A stretch of DNA of 64,000 nucleotides from Aestuariivivens marinum (GTDB lineage: Bacteria; Bacteroidota; Bacteroidia; Flavobacteriales; Flavobacteriaceae): contig NZ_JAKMCR010000003.1 of assembly GCF_022662175.1 (NCBI RefSeq), forward strand, positions 248,001-312,000, read 5' to 3'. This document shows positions 18,174-26,147 of the stretch, one piece after another. How positions within the stretch are numbered: position 1 is the first letter of the stretch; the number at the start of each line of letters is the position of its first letter. Below the pieces are notes generated by a model, which worked only from the letters and a program-made list of their open reading frames with translations, had not been told where the DNA came from and ran no database searches. Made by a program: the position numbers and the translations under genes.

Positions 18174-19331
18174 TTATTGACTTATAGCTTTTAAATGTGC
18201 ATATACTGGATGTCCTTGTACTTTCATCTCCACTGTTCTGTTAAAAATCTTAATACCTTTTACTGCATTAAGTTTTCCGTCTGGAGCAAATGCCTTAACA
18301 CCGTAAAACTCCCCATTTTCGTCAATAGCTTTAACATGAATAATATTTCCTGATCTACTAATGCCTTTTATATCTAATTTTTTCTGGTCTTCTGTCAATG
18401 CCTTAATGTCGTAAATGGTACCGTCTGTTCCAATAGCCTTAATGGGGGCATACTCCTCTGAAGTTGATCTTTGCAATATTTTTACCGGTAATTCTGTACC
18501 CTCAACAAGGGCTTTTATATCCATAAAACTATGTTGTTTAGAGTCTTGTATAGCTTTTACATCAAATATATTGCCTTTTGCATCAATAGCTTTTATATCC
18601 AGGTTTTTACCATCGGGGGTTATCGCTTTAATATTCCAGATAATTCTTTCGAAATTACTTTTATAAGGCCCTTTGGTTATGTTTTTCTTTGGTAGTGTAA
18701 AATTATCTTCATTATCAGATGGATGCATTGCTTTTACATGTGCATAAATACTATGGCCTTTTAAAGTCATCTCTCTATCTTGGGAATTGATTTTTATTCC
18801 TTTAATATCATTAAGTTGCCCCGTTGGCGAAATGGCTTTAACACCATAGAACTTTCCCTTACTGGTAAGGGCTTTGATAATAACAACATTTCCAAATCTA
18901 ACGACGCCTATGATTTCAAATTCCTCCCCTTCTGGAGTTATGGCTTTAAGCTTGTAAGCACTACCAGCATCTGTTATGGCTACAACAGGTGTATATTGAT
19001 TTTTACTTACTAATACCTTAACAGGCAATATCTCACCATCAACAATAGCTTTTACATCTAGTAGGTTATCTTGATCGGAGTTTTGAATAGCCTTTATATC
19101 GAAAGATTCTCCTGCGTTATCAAACATTTTGATATCGAGACTTTGTCCATTTGGATGGATGGCTTTAACATTCCAATAAATAGTCTCAAATTTTACAGTA
19201 TCCTTGGTTGCTGTCTTATTTGTTTTATCTTTTGAAGGGCCATTGTTACAGGCCGTTAATAAAAATAAAAAACCAATAATAAATACATTATAGCACGTAG
19301 TTTTAATAAATGAAAGATTTGAAATTTTCAT
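18174..19331 (-). CDS. Lipoprotein with two tandem arrays of VKAI-like motifs
   Basis: 385 residues. A signal sequence ends in the lipobox LTAC (Cys28), followed by a Lys/Thr linker. The rest is a duplication: module 1 (about 50-202) and module 2 (about 228-383) each contain 12 short motifs of the form (D/N/G/H)(I/V)KAI spaced 10-23, usually 12-14, residues apart (for example near 54, 78, 92, 127, 163, 198 and 233, 245, 257, 271, 296, 332, 379). Between them lies a 25-residue linker. Such regular short strands suggest a beta-solenoid, propeller or similar fold on the cell surface or in the periplasm. Several turns read PDG, EDG-like or DENG, as in WG or PQQ-type repeats. No enzyme motif. Function unknown. 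Confidence 0.85.
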   Translation of the reverse strand: MKISNLSFIKTTCYNVFIIGFLFLLTACNNGPSKDKTNKTATKDTVKFETIYWNVKAIHPNGQSLDIKMFDNAGESFDIKAIQNSDQDNLLDVKAIVDGEILPVKVLVSKNQYTPVVAITDAGSAYKLKAITPEGEEFEIIGVVRFGNVVIIKALTSKGKFYGVKAISPTGQLNDIKGIKINSQDREMTLKGHSIYAHVKAMHPSDNEDNFTLPKKNITKGPYKSNFERIIWNIKAITPDGKNLDIKAIDAKGNIFDVKAIQDSKQHSFMDIKALVEGTELPVKILQRSTSEEYAPIKAIGTDGTIYDIKALTEDQKKLDIKGISRSGNIIHVKAIDENGEFYGVKAFAPDGKLNAVKGIKIFNRTVEMKVQGHPVYAHLKAISQ

Positions 19332-19337
19332 GATTAC

Positions 19338-19367
19338 TTTTAACTTTAGAATTGTTTAAAGTTAAAA
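19338..19367. promoter_or_regulatory. Inverted repeat just upstream of the VKAI lipoprotein
   Basis: TTTTAACTTTA (19338-19348) and TAAAGTTAAAA (19357-19367) are perfect 11-bp arms around an 8-base spacer, ending seven bases before the lipoprotein start codon on the minus strand. It could be an operator or a 5' UTR stem that hides the start. Confidence 0.5.
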
Positions 19368-19372
19368 AAGTA

Positions 19373-19427
19373 CAGCCTTTTTTTTAATGACATTCGTCAT
19401 ATAAAGCAAATACCTTAAAAAAGGCTG
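19373..19427 (-). terminator. Large hairpin between the phosphoesterase and lipoprotein genes
   Basis: CAGCCTTTTTT (19373-19383) and AAAAAAGGCTG (19417-19427) are perfect 11-bp arms. On the minus strand the stem is followed by TACTTTTTT, as expected for a terminator of the phosphoesterase gene that ends at 19481. A second dyad sits inside the loop. Confidence 0.5.
19387..19400. promoter_or_regulatory. Dyad ATGAC-ATTC-GTCAT
   Basis: A perfect 5-4-5 inverted repeat inside the loop of the larger hairpin, 56-69 bases upstream of the lipoprotein start. Placement fits a transcription-factor site for the lipoprotein gene; no regulator can be named. Confidence 0.4.
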
Positions 19428-19480
19428 CAGCGTAGTGATTCGCTTGGATATTCGAAACTCAAGTAATTCTGCTTAGTAAA

Positions 19481-20404
19481 TCAATAAATATGGGGATAAT
19501 ATGTGTTTTTTAAACTTCCGTCATCAAATAATTCTAGAATGGTATACCCGGGTGGTGTTTCGTGATACCAACATTTTCCAGCAGAATCCTCATCTCCATC
19601 ACCCCACCAAAAGCCGCTCATGGAGCCATTACAATAATAGTTGACATCATTATAAACAGCCTTGTCCAATAAATGCATGTGACCGCTTATACAATGAATG
19701 TTTTTGTCTTTATGTTTATAAAATAACTTGGTGATGTATTTACTATCGGTGTGGCTACCTCCATAAGGAATTGTACTAACTCCAAGAATGGGATAGTGTG
19801 TCATTACCAACACATTTGCTTCTTTGGGCATTTTAAGAAGTTCGTTTTCTAACCAGTTGCGTTGTTCTTCATCAAGGGATCCTGCATTTTTATTGTTGCT
19901 GTCTAATATTAAAAAATACCAATGCTTTTTTTTGAAACTATAGTATCTGTTTGGGATGCCTAAATTTTTCACAACATAATCCTTACCATACATGGCATCA
20001 GCTTTATCAGGCGCTGCCCACCACATATCATGGTTCCCCAAACAACTAAACATATCATATTCTATAAACTCCTTTCTGAGCGCTTTCCATAATTCCCATT
20101 GGCTGAGTACCTGATCTCTAGTGATATGTCCATAATCGGCAGCCATAATGGTATCCCCTCCATTAAGAAAAAAATCAACCTTATGCGCTTTTATGTCTTT
20201 CAAACATTTTTTAAAGCGTTCAGGGGCATTGTTGTCTTCAGATATATGAACATCTGTAATGTGGGCTATTTTTAAAAGACGTTTACGTTTTTTGTTGATT
20301 GTACATTCCTGAGATAACACAATTGGAGGCATTGCTAACACCCCTAATGAAGCAACTATCTTTTTTAAAGTTGACCTTCTTTTTTTACTAAATTCTTGAT
20401 CCAT
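19481..20404 (-). CDS. Exported metallophosphoesterase (calcineurin-like)
   Basis: 307 residues. The N-terminus KKRRSTLKKIVASLGVLAMPP is a twin-arginine type signal (RRSTLKK then a hydrophobic stretch). The metal-binding motifs of the family appear in order: ITDVHIS, NGGDT, CLGNHDMWW, MTHYP and SGHMHLLD. It probably hydrolyses phosphomonoesters or diesters in the periplasm, folded before export because it binds metals in the cytoplasm. Same strand as the VKAI lipoprotein 149 bases downstream, but a hairpin between them suggests separate transcription. Confidence 0.9.
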   Translation of the reverse strand: MDQEFSKKRRSTLKKIVASLGVLAMPPIVLSQECTINKKRKRLLKIAHITDVHISEDNNAPERFKKCLKDIKAHKVDFFLNGGDTIMAADYGHITRDQVLSQWELWKALRKEFIEYDMFSCLGNHDMWWAAPDKADAMYGKDYVVKNLGIPNRYYSFKKKHWYFLILDSNNKNAGSLDEEQRNWLENELLKMPKEANVLVMTHYPILGVSTIPYGGSHTDSKYITKLFYKHKDKNIHCISGHMHLLDKAVYNDVNYYCNGSMSGFWWGDGDEDSAGKCWYHETPPGYTILELFDDGSLKNTYYPHIY

Positions 20405-20529
20405 TTGATTTTTTTAGTCAAACTACAAACTAATTCTTCACTATCCAAGTATTTGTAGTATTATACTTTGCCCCTGTCCTTCCAGCCTCACTCTTTATTG
20501 TTTGATATTTTGATATAAAGTCTATTAGA

Positions 20530-21489
20530 TTATTCAACAACCCTATAATTATCTTCCATAGGTTCTTCTACCCTTCCAAACAGCTTTTCCTTCCAATTGG
20601 TCCAGCTATATCTCTTGGCTAAAATAAAAAGCAAAATGGGAAAAATCACAAATACGGGCACAAAGATTTCACCTACTCCCATAGTTTCTGGATTGCTCAT
20701 ATCTTTTAAAACGGAGTGTGTTTGAAACGCTGTCCAATCTGCGGTAACCAGCAATGCCGTAAATAGGTTGTTGGCAGCATGAAAGCCTAAGGCCAATTCC
20801 AAACCTTCGTCCATTAAGGTCATAATGCCTAAAAACAAACCAGTTCCTATATAATAAACCATTATCACGTAACCCAGTTTGTCAACCTCTGGATTGGCAA
20901 TGTGCAACAATCCAAAAACAACCGATGTTAGTATGAGTGGTATCCATTTGTTTTTAGCAATCACACCAATGCCCTGCATTAAATACCCTCTAAACAAATA
21001 TTCCTCAAAACTGGTTTGTAAGGGTACAAAAATAATGGCTATAGCACATAATACTAAAAAGGGAATCAGTTTAAAATTAAAAAGATAATGCTCCGGACTA
21101 ATGTATAAATAGTCAATAATAACCATGCTACTTGATACCACGCCCCAAAGTATAAAAATAAACCAAAACCGTTTCCAATCTATTTTAGGTCTACTGGTAG
21201 TTAAGTGGGTTAAGGACTGTTTATGCAAAATCCTGCTTACAAAAATAACTGCTACCAAACCAGCAGCAAACGACAACAACATTAAAAGCAGGTTTAAATT
21301 TGGTTCCAGTAATTGCATCATTTTAGTTTCATCCAAATTATTTAGACCCTCTCCGTTGGTAAACGATTTGTATAAAACAGCGAAGGTAAAAGGTAGCTGA
21401 CCTATTATAACTGCAAAAATTACAATAAATACACCTATTAAATAACGCCACCAATCATGCAATACATTAAATGCTTGTGCTATATACAT
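20530..21489 (-). CDS. CPBP family intramembrane glutamic protease
   Basis: 319 residues with about eight hydrophobic segments. The CPBP/Abi motifs are present: FEEYLFRGYLMQG (EExxxR) near residue 164, VFGLLHIANPE (His) and GFHAANNLF (His with Asn). Members cleave or process prenylated or membrane proteins, or have unknown roles. The C-terminal tail is cytosolic-like and acidic (VEEPMEDNYRVVE). It begins nine bases after the menC stop on the same strand, so it is likely cotranscribed with menC. Confidence 0.88.
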   Translation of the reverse strand: MYIAQAFNVLHDWWRYLIGVFIVIFAVIIGQLPFTFAVLYKSFTNGEGLNNLDETKMMQLLEPNLNLLLMLLSFAAGLVAVIFVSRILHKQSLTHLTTSRPKIDWKRFWFIFILWGVVSSSMVIIDYLYISPEHYLFNFKLIPFLVLCAIAIIFVPLQTSFEEYLFRGYLMQGIGVIAKNKWIPLILTSVVFGLLHIANPEVDKLGYVIMVYYIGTGLFLGIMTLMDEGLELALGFHAANNLFTALLVTADWTAFQTHSVLKDMSNPETMGVGEIFVPVFVIFPILLFILAKRYSWTNWKEKLFGRVEEPMEDNYRVVE

Positions 21490-21498
21490 ATTTAAGTT

Positions 21499-22533
21499 TT
21501 AAAGTTTAAAGTTCCAACCAATGTTAAGATTATAATGTAAATTACCATTTTCTACTTGTAAGGGAGAATCAAAATTATTTGTAAACAACCCTCCTGTGCC
21601 AAGGCCCTGTGGTAGTTGGCTATGCTTGCTATAGGTATATTGTGCTATAGCATTTAAACCTACATTACTCTCTAACGCACTGGTAATCCACCATCCTATG
21701 TTTTGTTGCTCGGCCAACTCTATCCATAAATCACTTCCTTGAAAGCCACCAATTAAACTGGGTTTTAAAATAATATAATGTGGATTTATGGTTTGTAGCA
21801 ACTTTTGTTTTTTTGTTACAGAAAAAACACCTATTAGCTCTTCATCCAAAGCAATTGGTAATGGCGTCTGTTCACAAAGTTTAGCCATTTCTTGCCACTG
21901 GCCTTGTTTTATTGGCTGTTCTATGGAATGTAACTGATGGTCCGATAAGAATTTTAATTTTTCCATAGCTTCAGGTGCTGAAAAAGCACCATTGGCATCT
22001 ACCCTAATTTCAATGTCCTTAGGGCCAAATTCTTGTCTAATGGATTTTATTAGGCCTAATTCTGTTTGAAAATCGATGGCTCCAATTTTCATTTTTATAC
22101 AAGTAAATCCAGCTTCAATTTTTTCCTTTATTTGTTGCTTCATAAAGGTTTCACTGCCCATCCATATTAGGCCATTAATGGGGATACTATCGGTTCCATC
22201 AATAAATGGTGACGGAAATAAATGAAAAGGATTGTTAGAAGCTAAGGATTTGAAAGCCGTTTCTAAACCAAATTGTATGCTTGGTAGTTCCACAAGCTCA
22301 CTGAACAATTTATCTAAGCCTAAGTCAATATTATCGCATGCCCATTTTAATTGTTCTTCAAAATCGGGTCGGTCATCAATAGAAAGCCCTCTAAAAAGGC
22401 CACACTCCCCCACTCCAAACTTATCTTTTTCGAATATAACAATAAACCAAGTTTCCTTAGTTTGTAATATACCTCTTGATGTACCGCTGGGTTGTTTAAA
22501 TTCTAGGATGTGTTTTTGGTAACTAGCCGTCAT
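21499..22533 (-). CDS. menC: o-Succinylbenzoate synthase (enolase superfamily)
   Basis: 344 residues from the ATG at 22533 (an ATG at 22554 adds MIIFGNI but would overlap the -7 box). Dehydrates SHCHC to o-succinylbenzoate in menaquinone synthesis. Enolase-superfamily residues are visible: catalytic lysine in CIKMKIG, metal ligands in RVDANGAFS, SIEQPI and ALDEEL, and second lysine in ILKPSLIGG. The menA and menB genes nearby support menaquinone over muconate or dipeptide-epimerase roles. Very short leader, with the box at 22542-22549. Confidence 0.93.
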   Translation of the reverse strand: MTASYQKHILEFKQPSGTSRGILQTKETWFIVIFEKDKFGVGECGLFRGLSIDDRPDFEEQLKWACDNIDLGLDKLFSELVELPSIQFGLETAFKSLASNNPFHLFPSPFIDGTDSIPINGLIWMGSETFMKQQIKEKIEAGFTCIKMKIGAIDFQTELGLIKSIRQEFGPKDIEIRVDANGAFSAPEAMEKLKFLSDHQLHSIEQPIKQGQWQEMAKLCEQTPLPIALDEELIGVFSVTKKQKLLQTINPHYIILKPSLIGGFQGSDLWIELAEQQNIGWWITSALESNVGLNAIAQYTYSKHSQLPQGLGTGGLFTNNFDSPLQVENGNLHYNLNIGWNFKL

Positions 22534-22541
22534 GATGTTGC

Positions 22542-22549
22542 CAAAAATA
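22542..22549 (-). promoter_or_regulatory. Candidate -7 box of menC
   Basis: The minus strand reads TATTTTTG, an exact TAnnTTTG match, ending eight bases before the menC ATG at 22533. The transcript would begin almost at the start codon. It lies six bases from the opposite-strand box of the desaturase gene, so the two promoters overlap. Confidence 0.45.
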
Positions 22550-22555
22550 ATCATT

Positions 22556-22563
22556 TATTTTTG
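22556..22563 (+). promoter_or_regulatory. Candidate -7 box of the sterol-desaturase-type gene
   Basis: TATTTTTG on the plus strand, 21 bases before the ATG at 22585. Its -33 region would fall inside the menC promoter. No ideal TTG at 19-21 bases, so this is a moderate call. Confidence 0.4.
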
Positions 22564-22584
22564 TATTTTAGATAACCAATATTT

Positions 22585-23487
22585 ATGTCAACATTTCCCA
22601 ACATAATTGTATATGCGATTCCTTTTTTTATAGCAGCAATGCTTATAGAATTATATGTTACCACTAGAGACAAACTTAGGTCTATCAAGGGATATGAGAC
22701 TAAAGATGCTTTTGCTTCTATAGCTATGGGACTGGGTAATGTACTTTTGGGATACTTTAGCAAAGCTTTAATCTTTTGGTGTTTCTTTCTTATATATGAC
22801 AATTACAGGGTATTTACAATTCCAGTTACATGGTGGAGTTTTATACTTCTTTTCTTTGCAGATGACTTGAGTTACTATTGGTTCCATAGAATTTCACATG
22901 AATGCCGATTGTTTTGGGCATCTCATGTGGTGCATCATTCGTCATTACATTATAATTTAAGTACGGCCTTGAGACAAACATGGTCTGGAGGATTCTATGC
23001 TTTTATATTTTGGATTTGGCTACCACTTGTAGGGTTTCATCCAGGTATGATTGTATTCCAGATGTCGGTTAGCTTGTTGTACCAGTTTTGGATTCATACC
23101 GAAGCTATTGATAGGATGCCAAAATGGTTTGAAGCTGTTATGAATACACCTTCACACCACAGAGTACACCATGGTAGCAACCCCTTATATTTGGATCGTA
23201 ACCATGCGGGTATTTTAATTGTTTGGGATAAATTATTTGGTACTTTTCAACCTGAGCTTAAAAAAGAAAAAGTTATTTATGGTTTGGTGAAAAACATTAA
23301 TACCTATAATCCTATTAAGATTGCATTTGAGGAATGGTATAATATGTTTAAAGATGCTTTTTCTGGGAATAAAGCATTTAAAGATCGATTAAATTATCTT
23401 TTAAAGCCTCCTGGATGGAAACACAATGGTAGCGGACAAATAAGTAATGATTTGCGGGAGGAATGGCTTAAAAAGAACAAACTATAG
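22585..23487 (+). CDS. Sterol desaturase / fatty acid hydroxylase superfamily protein
   Basis: 300 residues with four to five hydrophobic segments and the histidine clusters that bind the di-iron centre: WFHRISHE (HRxxH), HVVHHSS and SHHRVHHG. A final His lies in DRNHAG. The family hydroxylates or desaturates lipids in the membrane; here the substrate is unknown (carotenoid, sterol or hopanoid-like, sphingolipid or alkyl lipid). It is inserted, in opposite orientation, between menC and the MBL-fold gene. Its stop overlaps the convergent gene by six bases. Confidence 0.92.
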   Translation: MSTFPNIIVYAIPFFIAAMLIELYVTTRDKLRSIKGYETKDAFASIAMGLGNVLLGYFSKALIFWCFFLIYDNYRVFTIPVTWWSFILLFFADDLSYYWFHRISHECRLFWASHVVHHSSLHYNLSTALRQTWSGGFYAFIFWIWLPLVGFHPGMIVFQMSVSLLYQFWIHTEAIDRMPKWFEAVMNTPSHHRVHHGSNPLYLDRNHAGILIVWDKLFGTFQPELKKEKVIYGLVKNINTYNPIKIAFEEWYNMFKDAFSGNKAFKDRLNYLLKPPGWKHNGSGQISNDLREEWLKKNKL

Positions 23488-24159
23488 TTCAATGCTTGCT
23501 CCTATATCAAGCAACATTAGGTCTTTATTTTTATTAAAAAATTTACGTTTGGCTTCTTCATGGTCAATTTCAATATAACCAAAGGTATCGTAATGATACC
23601 CCAATACTTTATCACATTGTACAAAGTCACTAGCAATTATAGCGTCGTCTATTCCCATAGTAAAGTTGTCGCCAATAGGCAATATAGCTAAATCCAAATT
23701 AGTTTGTAACGGGATCAACTTCATATCATAAGTCAAAGCTGTATCTCCGGCAATGTAAATGTTTTTATGTTCACCTTCAATAACAAACCCCCCTGGCTGT
23801 CCACCATAACTACCATCTGGAAACGAAGAGGTGTGTATGGCATTAACATATTTTACATTTCCAAATTCAAAATCCCATTGCCCGCCATGGTTCATGGGAT
23901 GTCCTTCTAAACCTAATTTTTCGAAATGGGAAATAATCTCAAAGTTTGAAACAAGTACAGCATCAGTTCGTTTAGCGATGGTTTCAACATCTAGAATATG
24001 ATCTTGGTGTGCATGTGTAACCAAAATATAATCAGCTTCCAATTTATTAATATCAATATGAGATGCTTTTGGGTTTCCTGATATAAAAGGGTCTACTAGA
24101 ATTGTAACATTATTAACTTCTATTCCTAGGCTAGCATGGCCGTAATAGGTAATCTTCAT
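23482..24159 (-). CDS. UlaG/YtkL-type metal-dependent hydrolase (MBL fold)
   Basis: 225 residues from the ATG at 24159 (MKITYYGHASLGIEV); an open frame reaches 24219 but the added residues are not family-like. The motif THAHQDH (HxHxDH) and the later GDTALT and GYHYDTFG carry the metal ligands of the UPF0173 family. Cytoplasmic, substrate unknown; some relatives act on lactones or sugar phosphates. Same strand as menA but 188 bases downstream. Convergent with the desaturase gene with overlapping ends. Confidence 0.88.
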   Translation of the reverse strand: MKITYYGHASLGIEVNNVTILVDPFISGNPKASHIDINKLEADYILVTHAHQDHILDVETIAKRTDAVLVSNFEIISHFEKLGLEGHPMNHGGQWDFEFGNVKYVNAIHTSSFPDGSYGGQPGGFVIEGEHKNIYIAGDTALTYDMKLIPLQTNLDLAILPIGDNFTMGIDDAIIASDFVQCDKVLGYHYDTFGYIEIDHEEAKRKFFNKNKDLMLLDIGASIEL

Positions 24160-24347
24160 AAGTTTATATATTTCTATAGTTATACATCTACACGCTAAAT
24201 AAAGACGTGTAACGACCAAAAATTATTTTACTACGTCACAATACTTTAACAAAGATGTTTTATTTAATACTTTTTGATTCAGAAAAATACTGATTTTAAC
24301 TAAGAATTAAAAATTGTTTTAACAAAGAAATGGATAAATACTTTTAT

Positions 24348-25250
24348 TTAAAGCAAATGTCCAATTGCCATTAAAACAGCTAGAAAAAATGTTGTAAAGG
24401 CTAACTTTTTAAGTTCAGGATCTAATAATTTAAGGTCACTTACTTTACTAACTTTATTTAGGTGAACTATTAGCGGAATATAAGTTATTACAAAAATTAA
24501 ATTTAAAATATCAGTAAAGTATAGAATACCAAAAAGTGCAGATAATATCATTGCTGAAATTACTATAAAAAAATGATATGATTTAATTCGTTTTGCACCC
24601 AATTTAACAGCCATTGTAATTTTACCAGATTGTTTGTCCGATTCCAAATCGCGCATATTATTCAAGTTCAACACTGCCACACTAAGCAGTCCAATGGTAC
24701 AAGCGGGTAAAACCACCACATGATCGAATGTTTTGGCATAAAGGACATAACAGCCCATAACACTCAACAATCCAAAAAATATAAATACAAATATATCACC
24801 CAAAGCTCTATAGCCGTAAGCTTTATCTCCAATTGTATAGCGCAATGCTGCCAAAATTGAGGCAATGCCCAAAATGAAGAACAAAATAGTTAATAAAAAG
24901 TGTTTAACGCCAAAAGCAGCAAAAATTAGAAAAATGGAAAGGGCTATACATATTAATATGTTAATCCTAATGGCGTTGAACATTTCATCTGGAGAAATTT
25001 TACCGCTTTGTATGGCACGTTGCGGTCCTACCCTTTCATTATTGTCCGTACCCTTAACACCATCACCATAATCGTTAGCCAGATTGGATAAAATTTGGAA
25101 ACTCAGGGTAGTTAATATGGATAGGATGAAAATATCCAATCTAAAACAACCATTATATTCGGCCAGAGCAGATGCCAAAATGATACCTGAAACGGAAAGC
25201 GGTAATGTTCTCAACCGCATAGTGGATAACCACAATACTACTTTACTCAT
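24348..25250 (-). CDS. menA: 1,4-Dihydroxy-2-naphthoate polyprenyltransferase
   Basis: 300 residues, eight to nine hydrophobic segments. UbiA-family motif NDYGDGVKGTDN near residue 60 binds the prenyl diphosphate through magnesium, and the second Asp-rich motif NLNNMRDLESDKQSGK is seen near 193-208. It joins a polyprenyl chain to DHNA to give demethylmenaquinone in the inner membrane. It starts one base after the menB stop, so the two are translated together. Confidence 0.95.
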   Translation of the reverse strand: MSKVVLWLSTMRLRTLPLSVSGIILASALAEYNGCFRLDIFILSILTTLSFQILSNLANDYGDGVKGTDNNERVGPQRAIQSGKISPDEMFNAIRINILICIALSIFLIFAAFGVKHFLLTILFFILGIASILAALRYTIGDKAYGYRALGDIFVFIFFGLLSVMGCYVLYAKTFDHVVVLPACTIGLLSVAVLNLNNMRDLESDKQSGKITMAVKLGAKRIKSYHFFIVISAMILSALFGILYFTDILNLIFVITYIPLIVHLNKVSKVSDLKLLDPELKKLAFTTFFLAVLMAIGHLL

Positions 25251-25251
25251 A

Positions 25252-26091
25252 TTAAGGAATCCATTTTTTTTCGAAGTTGGGCTTACGCTTTTCTAAAAAG
25301 GCGTTTCTACCCTCAACAGCTTCATCTGTCATATAAGCTAAGCGAGTTGCTTCACCGGCAAAAACTTGTTGTCCAACCATGCCATCATCAGTTAAGTTCA
25401 TGGCAAACTTTAACATTTTAATGGATGTTGGTGATTTGGCCAATATTTCCTGGGCCCATTGGTAGGCAGTACTTTCTAATTCATCATGTGGGACTACGGC
25501 ATTGACCATCCCCATTTCAAAAGCTTCTTGGGCTGAATAATTACGTCCTAAGAAAAATATTTCACGCGCCTTTTTTTGACCAACCATCTTAGCTAAATAA
25601 GCTGAACCATAACCACCATCAAAACTAGTGACATCCGCATCGGTTTGCTTAAAGATAGCATGTTCCTCGCTTGCCAATGTTAAATCACAAACAACATGCA
25701 AACTATGACCGCCACCAACTGCCCATCCAGGAACAACGGCAATAACGGCTTTTGGCATGAAACGGATTAACCGTTGAACTTCCAATATATTCAATCGATG
25801 GTACCCATCTTCTCCAACATAACCTTGATGCCCCCTTGCCTTTTGATCTCCTCCACTACAAAAAGAATAAACACCGTCTTTAGTCGATGGACCTTCTGCA
25901 GATAATAATACAACACCAATATTTATATCTTCATTAGCATCATAAAATGCATCATAAAGTTCGCTGGTAGTTTTTGGTCTAAAGGCATTGCGAACATTTG
26001 GCCTGTTAAAAGCTATCCTTGCAACACCACCACTTTTTTTATAGGTAATATCTTCGTATTCTTTGGCAATAACCCAATTCGCTTGCTCCAT
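25252..26091 (-). CDS. menB: 1,4-Dihydroxy-2-naphthoyl-CoA synthase
   Basis: 279 residues from the ATG at 26091; an in-frame ATG at 26109 would add six residues (MAKITN) but lies inside the candidate -7 box. Crotonase fold: the oxyanion-hole motif appears as SGGDQKARG, with the tail YHRLNILEVQRLIR and PGWAVGGGHSLHVVCDL. DADVTSFDGGYGSA is diagnostic of MenB. It cyclises o-succinylbenzoyl-CoA to DHNA-CoA. First gene of menB-menA, divergent from the secreted C1 peptidase gene over a 56-base spacer. Confidence 0.96.
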   Translation of the reverse strand: MEQANWVIAKEYEDITYKKSGGVARIAFNRPNVRNAFRPKTTSELYDAFYDANEDINIGVVLLSAEGPSTKDGVYSFCSGGDQKARGHQGYVGEDGYHRLNILEVQRLIRFMPKAVIAVVPGWAVGGGHSLHVVCDLTLASEEHAIFKQTDADVTSFDGGYGSAYLAKMVGQKKAREIFFLGRNYSAQEAFEMGMVNAVVPHDELESTAYQWAQEILAKSPTSIKMLKFAMNLTDDGMVGQQVFAGEATRLAYMTDEAVEGRNAFLEKRKPNFEKKWIP

Positions 26092-26106
26092 ATTTGTTAT
26101 TTTAGC

Positions 26107-26114
26107 CAAAAATA
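26107..26114 (-). promoter_or_regulatory. Candidate -7 box of menB-menA
   Basis: The minus strand reads TATTTTTG (TAnnTTTG), 16 bases upstream of the ATG at 26091. This placement favours that ATG over the one at 26109. No clear -33 match. Confidence 0.42.
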
Positions 26115-26147
26115 AATTTTATTTCATAATATACCTTATACTCTGCC

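Noticed and set aside
18174-19331. CRISPR-like or tandem DNA repeat
   Set aside because: The DNA copies are not identical and the periodicity is at the protein level; it is a coding repeat in one lipoprotein.
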